The notes under the pieces were generated by a model. The model was not told where the DNA came from. It searched no databases and saw nothing but the letters and a program-made list of their open reading frames with translations. The position numbers and the translations under genes are program-made. From Clostridiales bacterium (GTDB lineage: Bacteria > Bacillota > Clostridia > Saccharofermentanales > Saccharofermentanaceae): a stretch of DNA of 64,000 bases. This document shows positions 16,750-26,729 of this stretch, piece after piece (within the stretch, counting starts at the first letter, position 1; every line of letters begins with the position of its first letter). The stretch spans positions 62,001 through 126,000 of the forward strand of contig JAFZPX010000053.1 in NCBI GenBank assembly GCA_017552455.1. The letters run 5' to 3'.

Positions 16750-18510
16750 TCAGCAGAATCTCATAGCCCCGAGATCTTTGATAATGTACGGAAAAAGTAT
16801 CTCCAGCCAAGCCTTAAGAGCAAGTACAGTATGCTTGTAAGTAAAGAGATCCTCGCCTGCAGGATCGTTGATGGACACGGAAGCGATACTTCCGTCCTCA
16901 CCCTTCATGACAAGGCCTTTGGAAGCCATATAAGAGCTTAACGAGAACACCCTTCCGTCAAGCTCCGGAAAATTACTTATCAGCTCGAATGCCTGACTGT
17001 CGTTGATCGTCAGGATAAGATCGTTCGCATCAAACACCGACACCTCTGCCCTTCTTGCCATGTGGTGTGCTATCGTACCGTCCATGATCTGAGAATAAGC
17101 CTTGCAGGCATTCTCGTCAGGAGACGTGCCCTCGATTACAAACAGACCCGCAGACTCAGCATAGAGTTCTGCACCAACCTTCTCATCCTCACAAGAGCAG
17201 AAAGGTCCTTTGCGGCGCAGAAGGTCCGTGAATATTCCCTCAGTGATAGCACCGAGGTTTCCGTCGTCATCACTTATAAACAGAACGGAAGCCGTAAAGA
17301 CATTTTCGAACAGATCGAGAGGAATCTCGCTCATGCCCTCATCTATGTCCTCATAAGCCTTGGAAGGAACGTCGTCGCCGGACTTGCCCGCAGCCTTGGA
17401 AAGACGGTTCATGTACGCGACCTCGAGGTCATCGCCCTTGAAGCCCGCCGCAAGGATAATGTCCACTTCCTGCCTGTCGAGAAGCCTTAGCCCGTCGAAA
17501 AGCTTATGGGACGCCGCCTCCACGTCACATGTATTGCCGTAAACGCAGAAGTTCAAGTGCGCGGAGAGGATGTCATCGCCTGCCATCTCGGCAAGCTCCT
17601 TTACTTCAGAACCTGCGAATATACCGATTCTGGCCGCGGGGTTATCCTTAAGGATCTTCTGAGCCTCAAGAAGGAACGGAGACGCGATGGCAAACAGCTT
17701 CTGCTTTTGCTCATCCGTAAGATCCTCCGCATGAGGATTGATCTGTCCGATGTTCTCGGGAAGAGTGATTATCTTAACTTCGCAGCCGGGTGCGTAGTGT
17801 CTGTATTTCATACCTGGGGAAGCCGGTACCTGGCCTTTCTGCAGAGCACCTGCATACTCCGAGTGAGTCTTAAGTGCCTCATCTATCATGGCGGATGTGA
17901 CTGCACCTGGTCTTAAGATGACCGGCACCTCACCTGTTGCATCAACTACAGTGGACTCAAGTCCGACATCACAAAGGCCGCCGTCGATAACGGCATATAC
18001 ATAGCCGTCCATATCATTCATAACGTGAAGCGCTGTCGTGGGAGACGGGCTTCCGGAAAGATTCGCGGAAGGCGCCGCAACGGGACAGCCGCACATCTTC
18101 AGGAACTCATTGCAAAGGGGATGTGAAGGCATCCTTATACCGACCGTATCAAGACCTGCTGTTACTTCAGAAGGAACTACGTCCTTCTTCTTCATGATGA
18201 CAGTAATGGGACCGGGCATGAAAGCATCTATGAGAGCCTGAGCCGCAGGAGTGACCTCACTAACGAGATCACTAATCTGAGACTTATCCCAGATATGGAC
18301 AATCAGAGGATTGTCTCCGGGTCTTCCCTTCGCCTCGAAGATACGTGATACAGCTTCAGGATTAAGTGCATCCGCGCCGAGGCCGTAAACAGTCTCAGTC
18401 GGGAAACCTACAACATTGCCCTCAGACAAAGCCTTGGCGGCATCCTTAAGACCATCCTCGTCGTTTGCACGGATCAGCTTCGTATCGAATATCTTCTTTC
18501 TTTCCATCAT
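16750..18510 (-). CDS. L-threonylcarbamoyladenylate synthase (TsaC/Sua5) fused to a degenerate phosphatase domain
   Basis: The first part makes threonylcarbamoyl-AMP from threonine, bicarbonate and ATP for the t6A base of ANN-reading tRNAs. The YrdC domain covers about 12-210 ([40 protein letters not shown]), then the linker [11 protein letters not shown] and the Sua5 domain (about 245-370). Residues 407-575 look like a low-molecular-weight tyrosine/arginine phosphatase. Its loop [18 protein letters not shown] aligns without gaps to the usual LFVCTGNTCRSPMAEGIF, but the nucleophile Cys is Ser413 and the Arg is Leu419, while the later DP pair is kept (549-550). In Bacillus these are two neighbouring genes (ywlC, ywlE). 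Here they are fused and the second half is presumably inactive. Overlaps prfA by 4 bp. Confidence 0.9.
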   Translation of the reverse strand: MMERKKIFDTKLIRANDEDGLKDAAKALSEGNVVGFPTETVYGLGADALNPEAVSRIFEAKGRPGDNPLIVHIWDKSQISDLVSEVTPAAQALIDAFMPGPITVIMKKKDVVPSEVTAGLDTVGIRMPSHPLCNEFLKMCGCPVAAPSANLSGSPSPTTALHVMNDMDGYVYAVIDGGLCDVGLESTVVDATGEVPVILRPGAVTSAMIDEALKTHSEYAGALQKGQVPASPGMKYRHYAPGCEVKIITLPENIGQINPHAEDLTDEQKQKLFAIASPFLLEAQKILKDNPAARIGIFAGSEVKELAEMAGDDILSAHLNFCVYGNTCDVEAASHKLFDGLRLLDRQEVDIILAAGFKGDDLEVAYMNRLSKAAGKSGDDVPSKAYEDIDEGMSEIPLDLFENVFTASVLFISDDDGNLGAITEGIFTDLLRRKGPFCSCEDEKVGAELYAESAGLFVIEGTSPDENACKAYSQIMDGTIAHHMARRAEVSVFDANDLILTINDSQAFELISNFPELDGRVFSLSSYMASKGLVMKGEDGSIASVSINDPAGEDLFTYKHTVLALKAWLEILFPYIIKDLGAMRFC

Positions 18511-19580
18511 GAACCTTCCTGTTCCTTCTTCGCTGCCAGATCGACCGTCAGTGCATCGACGATCTCATCCAGGTCACCGCCTAAGATGTCATCAAGTTTG
18601 TAAAGTGTCAAGCCTATTCTGTGATCCGTGACTCTTCCGTCATGGTAGTTATAAGTCCTGATTCTCTCGGAACGGTCGCCTGTTCCGACCTGCTCACGCC
18701 TGGTCTGATCCTCAGCATCCTTGTCGCCTGACTTCGCGATGGCCCACAGGCGGCTCGTAAGAACAGCCATGGCCTTCTCCTTGTTCGCGAACTGTGAACG
18801 CTCATCCTGGCACTGTACAACAAGACCTGTCGGAAGATGCGTGATTCGTATCGCGGATGAAGTCTTATTGATATGCTGACCGCCGGCACCAGAAGATCTG
18901 TATCTGTCGATCTTCAAGTCATCGGGATTGATAACAACATCTGTCGCATCCGCTTCAGGCAGTACGGCAACCGTCGCAGTTGATGTATGTATACGTCCTC
19001 CGGACTCGGTAACTGGCACTCTCTGTATCCTGTGAACTCCGCTCTCGAACTTAAGACGGCTGTACGCACCGTGTCCTTTAACCTCGAACACGATCTCCTT
19101 ATAGCCTCCGAGCTCGGTATCGTTATAGTCGATAACACTGATCGCGAATCCTCTTCTCGCGGCATAACCCTGATACATCTTGTAGATCGTGGCAGCACAA
19201 AGCGCAGCTTCTTCTCCGCCCGCGCCCGCTCTTATCTCCATGATGACCGACCTGTCGTCACGCGGGTCTCTTTCCTGAAGCATCAGGACTAACTCCTGCT
19301 CACTTTCCTCGAGCGACTGCTTACTTGAATTAAGCTGCTCTGAAGCAAGCTTCTTTATCTCTTCGTCGTTCTCCTTGAGAAGCTCGAGTGCCTCCTCGAC
19401 CTCAGCCTTGGCATCGAAATACCTCTTCACAGCCTCCGCCTTGGGTGTGATCTCAGCTAGCTCCTTGGAAAGCTTAAGATATCTGTCCTGATCCGCGACC
19501 ACCGAAGGGTCTGATAAAGATGACAGAAGTTCGTCGTATCTACTTGTTATGGAAGCAGCCTTAGTCTCATCAAGCGGCAT
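18507..19580 (-). CDS. prfA: Peptide chain release factor 1
   Basis: Recognises UAA and UAG in the ribosomal A site and releases the finished protein. The 357 residues include the catalytic GGQ motif in [20 protein letters not shown] and the codon-reading segment near the [18 protein letters not shown] region. The [10 protein letters not shown] segment is typical of class I factors. At the 3' end it overlaps tsaC by 4 bp, and at the 5' end it overlaps an unknown membrane protein gene by 11 bp. The usual partner prmC, which methylates GGQ, is absent between prfA and tsaC. Confidence 0.97.
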   Translation of the reverse strand: MPLDETKAASITSRYDELLSSLSDPSVVADQDRYLKLSKELAEITPKAEAVKRYFDAKAEVEEALELLKENDEEIKKLASEQLNSSKQSLEESEQELVLMLQERDPRDDRSVIMEIRAGAGGEEAALCAATIYKMYQGYAARRGFAISVIDYNDTELGGYKEIVFEVKGHGAYSRLKFESGVHRIQRVPVTESGGRIHTSTATVAVLPEADATDVVINPDDLKIDRYRSSGAGGQHINKTSSAIRITHLPTGLVVQCQDERSQFANKEKAMAVLTSRLWAIAKSGDKDAEDQTRREQVGTGDRSERIRTYNYHDGRVTDHRIGLTLYKLDDILGGDLDEIVDALTVDLAAKKEQEGS

Positions 19581-20298
19581 CCGCTGTTTCCTCCGTAATC
19601 TCAGTTTCTTGTGTTTCCGTTGTAGAAACGGGCGGCGTCACATAGACAACTGAAGGATCATCGAATGACGCTCTTATGTATTCTAACAGAGCATCCGCGA
19701 GTTCTCTTCCTCCCGCACGCACAATATCCGGAGCGATGGGATCCTCCACGGGCGTTCTTGATATCTCGAAGAACATTGTTGAGTAGTCATCGTATTCCCT
19801 GTGGATAAGGATCATGTGCTCTCTGAAAGCATCGATGTTATGTCTTCCGATAAGAAGAACCGGAACGTGGTCATTGACCGCGCAGTCCTGTATCACGCTC
19901 CATGTGGCATCAGATATATCATCAGTCGTATTGATAACTATCATCATGTGATCCGCATAATCTCTTTGCTCCACATGACTTATGACATTGCCGTCCGGAT
20001 CGTAGGCCGTAAAACCGACGTCACCTTCAGTGACAGGCAAAGTAGTCCCATTAGCCTGACCTGCTGTAAGAAGTGTTACATGCTCCTCGATCCCCTCCAT
20101 ATATGGAGGAAGATATCCGATCCAGTAAAGCTGATAATCGAGTTCATTCAAAGCATCGGTAAGTTCTTCGGTTTTCTGCTGGGCAATCTCGCCTCCGAGT
20201 CCGACATCGATCTTCCTTACCACATACATCATGTAGAAGATTATGACTGCGCATATGACAGCTATTATGATAGCGATTGGTGCATTACGTCCGTTCAT
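19570..20298 (-). CDS. Unknown protein with one N-terminal membrane anchor
   Basis: A 242-residue protein with one hydrophobic span (about 6-27) and an outer domain of mixed alpha/beta character ([52 protein letters not shown]). The middle looks like a Rossmann-like fold, and the N-terminal stretch [20 protein letters not shown] would be helical. The C-terminal 20 residues are Thr/Glu-rich and probably disordered. I do not recognise a family. It lies between an SseB-like gene (14-bp overlap) and prfA (11-bp overlap), so it is co-expressed with both. Confidence 0.75.
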   Translation of the reverse strand: MNGRNAPIAIIIAVICAVIIFYMMYVVRKIDVGLGGEIAQQKTEELTDALNELDYQLYWIGYLPPYMEGIEEHVTLLTAGQANGTTLPVTEGDVGFTAYDPDGNVISHVEQRDYADHMMIVINTTDDISDATWSVIQDCAVNDHVPVLLIGRHNIDAFREHMILIHREYDDYSTMFFEISRTPVEDPIAPDIVRAGGRELADALLEYIRASFDDPSVVYVTPPVSTTETQETEITEETADAA

Positions 20299-21031
20299 AG
20301 AATGGCTTCACATCCTTTATCGCCTGTTTAACATAATCCTCATCCGAAGATGCCACGATAGACTCCACGTTACCAAGAGTGGGAGTTATAAATCTCTTCA
20401 AGGTATCGAAGATATACTGTCTCTCATCGCCCTGAGCACTCGTCTCAACACCGATAAGCCATCTCATCATCGAGCCGTCAGCTGTAGCAAGAAGTCTTAC
20501 CCACACCTTAGACACACGTGTCTCATCAAGTGCGAACTGCTTAAGCATATCCTTAAGACCTGAAGGATACTCAGAGGGCTCGGCAACATGCATGTCAACG
20601 GTCTGCTCCGATTCATCGGAAGGCGCCATCTGTCCCTTGATCGACTCGATTAATTCCTTGCCGAAGATAACCTCAGCTGCACCGGGGTTAATGATGACAC
20701 CGTCTAGCCTCAGGGAAGCCTCAGTTACAACTTCCATCAAGTCCTCGAACGAAGCTTTGACGCCCTTGGGATCTTCACTCTTCTCGGATGTCATAAAAGA
20801 ACCTGTGTCAGCGTAAGCTACAACAAATCGTCTACCCTTGTTGTCGCCTACCGCGTGGAAGCTGTACCTGCCGTCCGAAGCGGCATCAACGGGAACGATA
20901 AACGAAGATGCAGCCGCAAGCTTTAGGACCTCGAGCATCTTCTCTGAGGTGCGCTCCTGGCGCATTTCGTGCATGAGCTTCAGAAGCTCATCGTTACGTA
21001 TCTCTTCGTGTATAAAGATATCCTGCCCCAT
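20285..21031 (-). CDS. SseB-like protein
   Basis: A 248-residue soluble protein. Residues 30-130 fit the SseB N-terminal domain (AAASSFIVPVDAASDGRYSFHAV, RRFVVAYADTGSF and LDGVIINPGAAEVIFGKELIESI). Residues 155-245 fit an SseB C-terminal type domain. SseB was named for sulfurtransferase-related enhanced-serine-sensitivity loci; its biochemical role in Firmicutes is not established, so I give no function. Starts 9 bp after the AEC permease gene and overlaps the next gene by 14 bp. Confidence 0.75.
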   Translation of the reverse strand: MGQDIFIHEEIRNDELLKLMHEMRQERTSEKMLEVLKLAAASSFIVPVDAASDGRYSFHAVGDNKGRRFVVAYADTGSFMTSEKSEDPKGVKASFEDLMEVVTEASLRLDGVIINPGAAEVIFGKELIESIKGQMAPSDESEQTVDMHVAEPSEYPSGLKDMLKQFALDETRVSKVWVRLLATADGSMMRWLIGVETSAQGDERQYIFDTLKRFITPTLGNVESIVASSDEDYVKQAIKDVKPFYERT

Positions 21032-21040
21032 TTCTCCTCC

Positions 21041-21973
21041 TTATGCCGACACGAATGCCGTAAGGCACAGCGCGATCATGATGGGCAGCGTAACGACCAT
21101 GAACAGCAGCGTAAGAGATACTGTCCTCGCACAGAACTTAGGTGCGCAGTCGTAACGCTCGGAGTAGATAACACTCATCGTACCCGAAGGCAGTGCCGTC
21201 ATGATTATAAGCGTAATGAGCGTTGCATCAAGAATGGGTACAAATCTCTTTACGAGGATCATCGCAAGAGTCATGAGTGCCGGGAAAAGTATAAGTCTTA
21301 AGAAGCACACCACATAAGACTTGCCGTCAGCAAAGAGCTTCTTAATGTCTATCGTGTACAGCGTCGAACCCATGATTATCATCGATAAAGGAAACGTCAT
21401 GTTGCCTACAAGGTCGATAGCGTTAACCAAAGAAGCGGGAGCTCTCCAAGGGACGATAAACAAAGCTATAGCCATCACGGAAGCGATAGAGACCGGATTC
21501 AGATACTCCGATACTGTAGGCTTCTTTCCTGACAAAAGATGCACACCGTATGTGTAGAAGAATACGTTATAGATGAGGTTGTAGATAGCAGCCAGCAAAA
21601 GTCCCGGGTCACCGAACAGCGAGTACATAATCGGCATTCCCACGAAGCCTGTGTTGGCAAAGACCGCTGTCGTGATGAATACACGTCTCTCGGCATCCGC
21701 GATCTTCGTTCTGAATATCACGATCCTCAATATGATCAGTGTAAGCAGGTAGTACAAACCTGCGCCGAGAGCTACAGCTCCAATCGAACGCATCATGTCA
21801 ATAGAGAACGTATACTGGCTTGAAGATATGATGGTAAACGGCAGAACAGCCTTGAGAAGAAGGTCGTTCAGAGTCTTTCTGCCTCTGTCATCGATTACTT
21901 TTTTCTTAGCGAGGACGAAGCCTATAAAGAGGACTATCGCCATCTCGAAGAAAACAACATAAAGTTGGTTCAC
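21041..21973 (-). CDS. AEC family transporter
   Basis: Membrane permease of the auxin-efflux-carrier family. The 310 residues contain about ten hydrophobic spans, and the family signatures NDLLLKAVLPFTIISS and FANTGFVGMPIMYSLFGD are visible. Bacterial members are often called malate permeases, but substrates are poorly known. It overlaps glpK by 4 bp and precedes the SseB-like gene by 9 bp, so it is expressed with carbon-metabolism genes. A role in exporting or importing a small organic acid is an inference. Confidence 0.88.
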   Translation of the reverse strand: MNQLYVVFFEMAIVLFIGFVLAKKKVIDDRGRKTLNDLLLKAVLPFTIISSSQYTFSIDMMRSIGAVALGAGLYYLLTLIILRIVIFRTKIADAERRVFITTAVFANTGFVGMPIMYSLFGDPGLLLAAIYNLIYNVFFYTYGVHLLSGKKPTVSEYLNPVSIASVMAIALFIVPWRAPASLVNAIDLVGNMTFPLSMIIMGSTLYTIDIKKLFADGKSYVVCFLRLILFPALMTLAMILVKRFVPILDATLITLIIMTALPSGTMSVIYSERYDCAPKFCARTVSLTLLFMVVTLPIMIALCLTAFVSA

Positions 21974-23529
21974 TTATCCGCTTCCTTTCCGGATGCGGCC
22001 ATGGAAGCCTTTACCGCCCGCTTATATTCTTCCAAAAGAATGCGTGCCTCAGTGGATGATCTGGCGGGCTTATATACCCTGCTCGACTTATAAAGGCCTT
22101 CAAGCTTCTCGAACGATTCGAAGAAACCTGACTGAAGTCCCGCGAGCATGCCGACTCCCTTCGCGGTCATCTCATCTGATCTTGCACGCGTTATAGTAAC
22201 GCCGAGAAGGTCGGCCTGTAGCTGCATGAGAAATTCGCATGCACACACTCCGCCGTCGACCTTCATATGTGTTGAAGTTATGCCCGTATCACTCATCATG
22301 AGGTCAACGAGTTCAGTTACCTGGTACGCTATGGACTCAACTGCAGCTCTTACAATATGCTCTCTGCCCGTGCCGCCTGTAAGTCCAGTTATAGTTCCTC
22401 TCAAGTCCGGATCCCAGTAAGGAGCGCCGAGTCCCGAGAAAGCAGGCACAAGATACACACCGCCGTTGTTCTCAACAGACTCGCAGATAGCGTCGCACTC
22501 AGACGGCTCTTCGATAAGCTTCAGGCTGTCCTTGAGCCATGTGATGACGGAGCCTCCCTGGAACACACTTCCCTCGAGGGCGTACACAGTCTTGCCTTCG
22601 TAAGACCACGCCGCTGAAGTGAGAAGTCCGTTATCAGAGATCTGCGGCTCCTCGCCTATGTTCATGAGCGTAAAGCAGCCCGTGCCGTAAGTAGTCTTGG
22701 CAGAGCCCTTCTCGAAACATGTCTGTCCGAACAACGCTGCAGCCTGGTCGCCCGCGACAGCATTGATATGCGTTCCGTTAAGCGTGAGCAGAGCCTTGCA
22801 CTCATCGTCGTTGAGGCCAAGCTCCTTCAGCTCATTCTCCTTAATGTCGATCTTGCCGTAATCCGCACAGGAAGGCATGGGATCAGCCAAAGCTATACGG
22901 GGGATCTCGAACAGGTCGAGCATCTCCTGTGAGTACTCAAGCTTGTTGATATCGAACAGCATCGTTCTTGAGCAGTTAGAATAATCTGTAAGGAAATTCT
23001 TCTTGCCTGTGAGCATATAGACGAGATATCCGTCCACAGTACCGAACTTAAGCTCGCCTGAAAGCGCAGCCTTCTCGGTACCGGGGATATTCTCCAAGAT
23101 CCATCTCATCTTGGTCGCAGAGAAATAAGGATCAACACGAAGGCCCGTGGTCTTCGAGATCGTCTTCTCCTTCTCCATGATGCGTGGACGTCTGCAGATA
23201 TCAGCCGTGCGTCTGCACTGCCATACGATCGCATTGCAGTAAGGCTCGCCGGAATCTTTGTTGAAAGCTATAGTTGTCTCACGCTGATTGGTGATGGCAA
23301 CACAATCGATAACGATGCACGGATTATCGAGAATGACATCTGCCATCGTCTTAAGGACAGAGATATAGATCTCTTTGGCATCGTGCTCGACAAAACCGGG
23401 CGCAGGATAATGCTGCGTTATCGTAACCGGACGGGACTTTATGAGGTTCCCGTCCTCGCCGAGCAGGAACGCCTTGGTAGACGTGGTTCCCTGATCTACG
23501 GCCAGTATGCTCTCACCCAAACCTATCAC
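21970..23529 (-). CDS. glpK: Glycerol kinase
   Basis: Phosphorylates glycerol to sn-glycerol 3-phosphate with ATP. The 519 residues belong to the FGGY family: ILAVDQGTTSTKAFL (ATP-binding beta turn), NQRETTIAFNKDSGEPYCNAIVWQCRRT with the glycerol-contacting Arg and Trp residues, and GLGAPYWDPDLRGTITGLTGGTGREHIVRAAVESIAYQ near the end. The start codon is GTG and overlaps malQ by 4 bp (GTGA). No glpF facilitator or glpD dehydrogenase gene is present, so glycerol may feed lipid or teichoic acid synthesis rather than catabolism. Confidence 0.96.
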   Translation of the reverse strand: MIGLGESILAVDQGTTSTKAFLLGEDGNLIKSRPVTITQHYPAPGFVEHDAKEIYISVLKTMADVILDNPCIVIDCVAITNQRETTIAFNKDSGEPYCNAIVWQCRRTADICRRPRIMEKEKTISKTTGLRVDPYFSATKMRWILENIPGTEKAALSGELKFGTVDGYLVYMLTGKKNFLTDYSNCSRTMLFDINKLEYSQEMLDLFEIPRIALADPMPSCADYGKIDIKENELKELGLNDDECKALLTLNGTHINAVAGDQAAALFGQTCFEKGSAKTTYGTGCFTLMNIGEEPQISDNGLLTSAAWSYEGKTVYALEGSVFQGGSVITWLKDSLKLIEEPSECDAICESVENNGGVYLVPAFSGLGAPYWDPDLRGTITGLTGGTGREHIVRAAVESIAYQVTELVDLMMSDTGITSTHMKVDGGVCACEFLMQLQADLLGVTITRARSDEMTAKGVGMLAGLQSGFFESFEKLEGLYKSSRVYKPARSSTEARILLEEYKRAVKASMAASGKEADK

Positions 23530-25097
23530 CTTCTGTAAAGCCTATTCAGTTCCCTGTACCAATCATTATCGATAGAATCGAGATCTTCCTTCGAGAACCT
23601 TACCCTCCAGTTGCCTTCGGGAGTTCCCGGTATGTTCATTCTTGTGTCGCCGCCGTATCCGAGCTGATCCTGGATCGGGATAATGACCGTATTAGCGCGG
23701 CTCATCCACAGAGTTCTAATGATAGCACGGCAGGAAGCAGACTTCACGCCGCCATCGCCCCAGTTCTCACCTTCGAATCCGCAGTACTTAAGGCACTCCT
23801 TGCGCTCGCGGTCTGAAGCTTCCCACAGCCAGCCGAGCAAGGTGTTGTTATCGTGAGTTCCCGTGTAAGCAACACAGTTCGCATCATAGTTATGAGGCAT
23901 ATAGGAACTGTTGTCATCGGGATTAAACGCAAATTCCATAATCTTCATTCTGGGCAGCTGAACCTCATCGAGGAACTGACCTAAGTCAGGTGTGATCTCA
24001 CCCAAGTCCTCAGCAATGAGTCTTGAGCGGTCGCCGAATGTCTTATCGAAGACCTTGAAGAAATCCATCTTAGGGCCGTCTACCCACTTACCGGACTTAG
24101 CAGTCTTCTCCCCTGCAGGAACTTCCCAGTAAGATGAGAAAGCTCTGAAGTGGTCGATTCTCAGAATATCGTAGAGCTTGAAGTTCTCAGCGAGTCTGTC
24201 CATCCACCATGCATAGCCTGTCTCCTTGTGCTTCTTCCAGTCATAGATGGGGTTGCCCCACAGCTGACCGTCAGCAGAGAAGTAATCCGGAGGAACACCT
24301 GCACCGCACTCGAAAACAATATCTTCGTAGTCCTTATCAGGATCCTTATCGGGATTCTCTTTGATCCAAACCTTACGTGCAGCCTTCTTCTGAGCTTCGG
24401 TAGCCATCTTGAACAGCTCTCTGTGAGCCCATACGTCAGCTGAATCACCGGATACATACATCGGCATGTCTCCGATGATCTGAACGCCCTCAGCGTTGAT
24501 CTGGGATCTGATGTCATCCCATTCTGTCGAGAACAGATATTGAACGAAGCCGTGGAACTTATAATCCTCTGTTCCCCTGAGCTTGCCTACGGCCTTCTCA
24601 TCGTAGGAAGCAAGAGCCTTGTCCTCCCACTGCCACCAGGCCTTCTGGTCGAACTGATCCTTAGCTGCCTGATAAAGAGCAACCTCATCAGCCCACTTGG
24701 TATCCTTAAGGAACTTATCAACCTTCTTAAGAAGGTCAGCATCAGCTCTGGAGAACGCCTTTCTTAAGAGAGCCTCACGGTCAACTCTTAAGAAATCGTA
24801 GTTAACTCTCCACTTATTCTCGTTATACTCGGACTTAACAACGTCCTCTGCAGTCAGAAGACCTATCTTCATGAGTCTTCTGGGGTCAATCAGAAGCCAG
24901 TTGCCTGCAAATGCAGAAAAGCTCTGATAAGGGGAATCGCCCATTCCGGGATATGAAAGAGGCAACACCTGCCAGTACTTCATTCCCTGCTTATTAAGCT
25001 GCTTGGCAAAAGCCACAGCCTCCTCGCCCAACACTCCTATACCAAAGGGTCCGGGTAAAGATGCGATATGCATAAGTACACCGCCGCCACGTTGCAT
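23526..25097 (-). CDS. malQ: 4-alpha-glucanotransferase (amylomaltase)
   Basis: GH77 enzyme that moves alpha-1,4-glucan segments between maltooligosaccharides, releasing glucose, in maltose and glycogen use. The family marks are RGGGVLMHIASLPGPFGIG at the N-terminus, YWQVLPLSYPG, SPYQSFSAFAGN, IIGDMPMYVSGDSADVWAH (with a conserved Asp), FDILRIDHFRAFSSYW (nucleophile Asp in RIDHFR) and VAYTGTHDNNTLLGW. I start it at 25097, giving 523 residues, since this matches the family N-terminus and has GGAGG upstream. It is the first gene of a run with its own promoter (25150-25158). Confidence 0.95.
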   Translation of the reverse strand: MQRGGGVLMHIASLPGPFGIGVLGEEAVAFAKQLNKQGMKYWQVLPLSYPGMGDSPYQSFSAFAGNWLLIDPRRLMKIGLLTAEDVVKSEYNENKWRVNYDFLRVDREALLRKAFSRADADLLKKVDKFLKDTKWADEVALYQAAKDQFDQKAWWQWEDKALASYDEKAVGKLRGTEDYKFHGFVQYLFSTEWDDIRSQINAEGVQIIGDMPMYVSGDSADVWAHRELFKMATEAQKKAARKVWIKENPDKDPDKDYEDIVFECGAGVPPDYFSADGQLWGNPIYDWKKHKETGYAWWMDRLAENFKLYDILRIDHFRAFSSYWEVPAGEKTAKSGKWVDGPKMDFFKVFDKTFGDRSRLIAEDLGEITPDLGQFLDEVQLPRMKIMEFAFNPDDNSSYMPHNYDANCVAYTGTHDNNTLLGWLWEASDRERKECLKYCGFEGENWGDGGVKSASCRAIIRTLWMSRANTVIIPIQDQLGYGGDTRMNIPGTPEGNWRVRFSKEDLDSIDNDWYRELNRLYRR

Positions 25098-25125
25098 AAT
25101 AAATAACCTCCAAATGTGTCGATCA

Positions 25126-25141
25126 GGGTTCATAAGAACCC
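25126..25141 (-). promoter_or_regulatory. Inverted repeat at the malQ transcript start
   Basis: GGGTTC-ATAA-GAACCC is a perfect 6-bp inverted repeat placed 9 to 24 bases downstream of the malQ -10 element. It could be an operator for a repressor or a 5' hairpin that protects the transcript. Confidence 0.5.
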
Positions 25142-25149
25142 ACTCGTGA

Positions 25150-25158
25150 ATTATAGCA
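25150..25158 (-). promoter_or_regulatory. Extended -10 promoter of malQ
   Basis: TGCTATAAT on the minus strand, a TG-N extended -10 element 53 bases before the malQ start and in the only sizeable gap (108 bases) after the polysaccharide cluster. No convincing -35 hexamer. Confidence 0.65.
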
Positions 25159-25205
25159 CTAATCAAAAGTGCACTTATAAACAGGAAGTAAACAAAAAAG
25201 GAACG

Positions 25206-26720
25206 CTAATCCTTAAGAAACTCGGCTCTCAAGGCCTTTCTGTTGATTTTGCCGTTGGCATTGAAGAGCATCTGCGCCCGTTTCTCGTACGAAGACGGGA
25301 TCATATAGTCCTGAAGTCTCTTCGTAAGGGCCTCATTCAGCGCATCCTCCCCGATATTGCCCGAATAGACAAGTATCAGCTTATCTTCACCCTCGTCGAA
25401 AAGGCAACAGCAGTACTCGACGCCTTCTACAGCCGTCGCCGCAGCCTCTATCTCACCTAATTCGACTCTGTAGCCTCTAATCTTGATCTGATAGTCCTTG
25501 CGGCAGTCGTAAACGAGCTCACCGCGCTCGTTTAAGTGGACAAGGTCACCGGTCCTGTAGATCAACTCGCGGTATCTGTCATTAGCGGGATTCTGTACGA
25601 AAGCAGCCTGAGTCTGCACGGGATTACCGTAATAACCGTCACTTAAGCAGGTGCCGCGGACACAAAGCTCGCCGATTACATCCTTTTCCGTGATGACTTT
25701 GTTATCATCGCTTAGAAGAATAACCTCGCAGTTCTCGCACGGCTTTCCGATCGGCAGGACTTCAGTCTCATCGAACTTCCTGTCTATCGTGTAGTAAGTA
25801 CAAGCCTCCGTGCATTCAGTGGGGCCGTAAAGATTCGCGTATGTTGTATCAGGATAATTGGCTATCCAGTAATTAAGCTGCTTAACAGGCATTACCTCGC
25901 CACAGAACAGTACAGTCCTTATCGGAGCCTTATCGACATTAGCAAGTATGTCGAGATTGGCAAACAGACTTATAATCGAAGGTATCCAGACAAGCGTATT
26001 GATCTGATACTGAAGTATTGTCTTCCACACCCTGACCGGAGCTCTGTAGAGTCTGTTGCTTATAAGGACTGTCGTAGCACCGGTCTTCAACGGCGCATAT
26101 ACATCCTGTATCGACAGATCGAAGTACAGCTGAGCCTGATTGCCGAAGACTGTCGTCTCATCGAATCCGTAGCACTCTGATATCCAGTCGGTAAAATCAA
26201 CTACTGCCCTGTGATTGATGATCACGCCCTTCGGGTCTCCCGTGGATCCTGACGTGAAAAGCACATAGAGGATATCAGTATCGATTATGTGTTTCCTGAC
26301 TTCATTGACCGCTTGTATATCTGCAGGTGCATCTATCAGGTCCTCAAACACACAAACTTCTATATCGCTGATGAATCCCCTCACCTGCTCCTCATGCACT
26401 TTATCAGTTATCACAAGTGCAGGCTTCAACGTAGTGATTATCTTATTGATCCTTTCCTCGGGCATCTTGGTATCTACAGGAGAATAGAAGTTCCCCGACA
26501 ACGCCGCACCGATAAAGGAACTTACGAGCGATACGCTCTTTTCCATAAACATGAGGACAGGCTGCTTGAAGATGCCTCTGCTAACTAATCCTGATGCTAC
26601 ATGAGAAGCTTCATCGTAAAGTCCGCTGAACGTTATCTGCCTCTTATCGTCGATGAAGGCAGTCTTATCCGGATACTTGGCTCTGGTATCCTCAAGATAA
26701 TCGATAACCAAACGTCCCAT
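25206..26720 (-). CDS. DltA-like amino acid adenylation enzyme
   Basis: A stand-alone adenylation protein of 504 residues, close in layout to D-alanine carrier protein ligase. The core motifs are complete: LFTSGSTGDPKGVI (A3, ATP binding), LYGPTECTEACTYY (A5), YRTGDLV (A7), RGYRVELGEIE (A8) and NGKINRKAL (A10 lysine). It should activate an amino or other carboxylic acid as the adenylate and load it on the carrier protein encoded 9 bp upstream. There is no dltB or dltD here, so lipoteichoic acid alanylation is not supported. It is the last gene of the polysaccharide cluster, and the substituent is probably added to that polymer or its precursor. The specificity cannot be read safely by eye. 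Confidence 0.85.
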   Translation of the reverse strand: MGRLVIDYLEDTRAKYPDKTAFIDDKRQITFSGLYDEASHVASGLVSRGIFKQPVLMFMEKSVSLVSSFIGAALSGNFYSPVDTKMPEERINKIITTLKPALVITDKVHEEQVRGFISDIEVCVFEDLIDAPADIQAVNEVRKHIIDTDILYVLFTSGSTGDPKGVIINHRAVVDFTDWISECYGFDETTVFGNQAQLYFDLSIQDVYAPLKTGATTVLISNRLYRAPVRVWKTILQYQINTLVWIPSIISLFANLDILANVDKAPIRTVLFCGEVMPVKQLNYWIANYPDTTYANLYGPTECTEACTYYTIDRKFDETEVLPIGKPCENCEVILLSDDNKVITEKDVIGELCVRGTCLSDGYYGNPVQTQAAFVQNPANDRYRELIYRTGDLVHLNERGELVYDCRKDYQIKIRGYRVELGEIEAAATAVEGVEYCCCLFDEGEDKLILVYSGNIGEDALNEALTKRLQDYMIPSSYEKRAQMLFNANGKINRKALRAEFLKD

Positions 26721-26729
26721 TAGCTTTCC

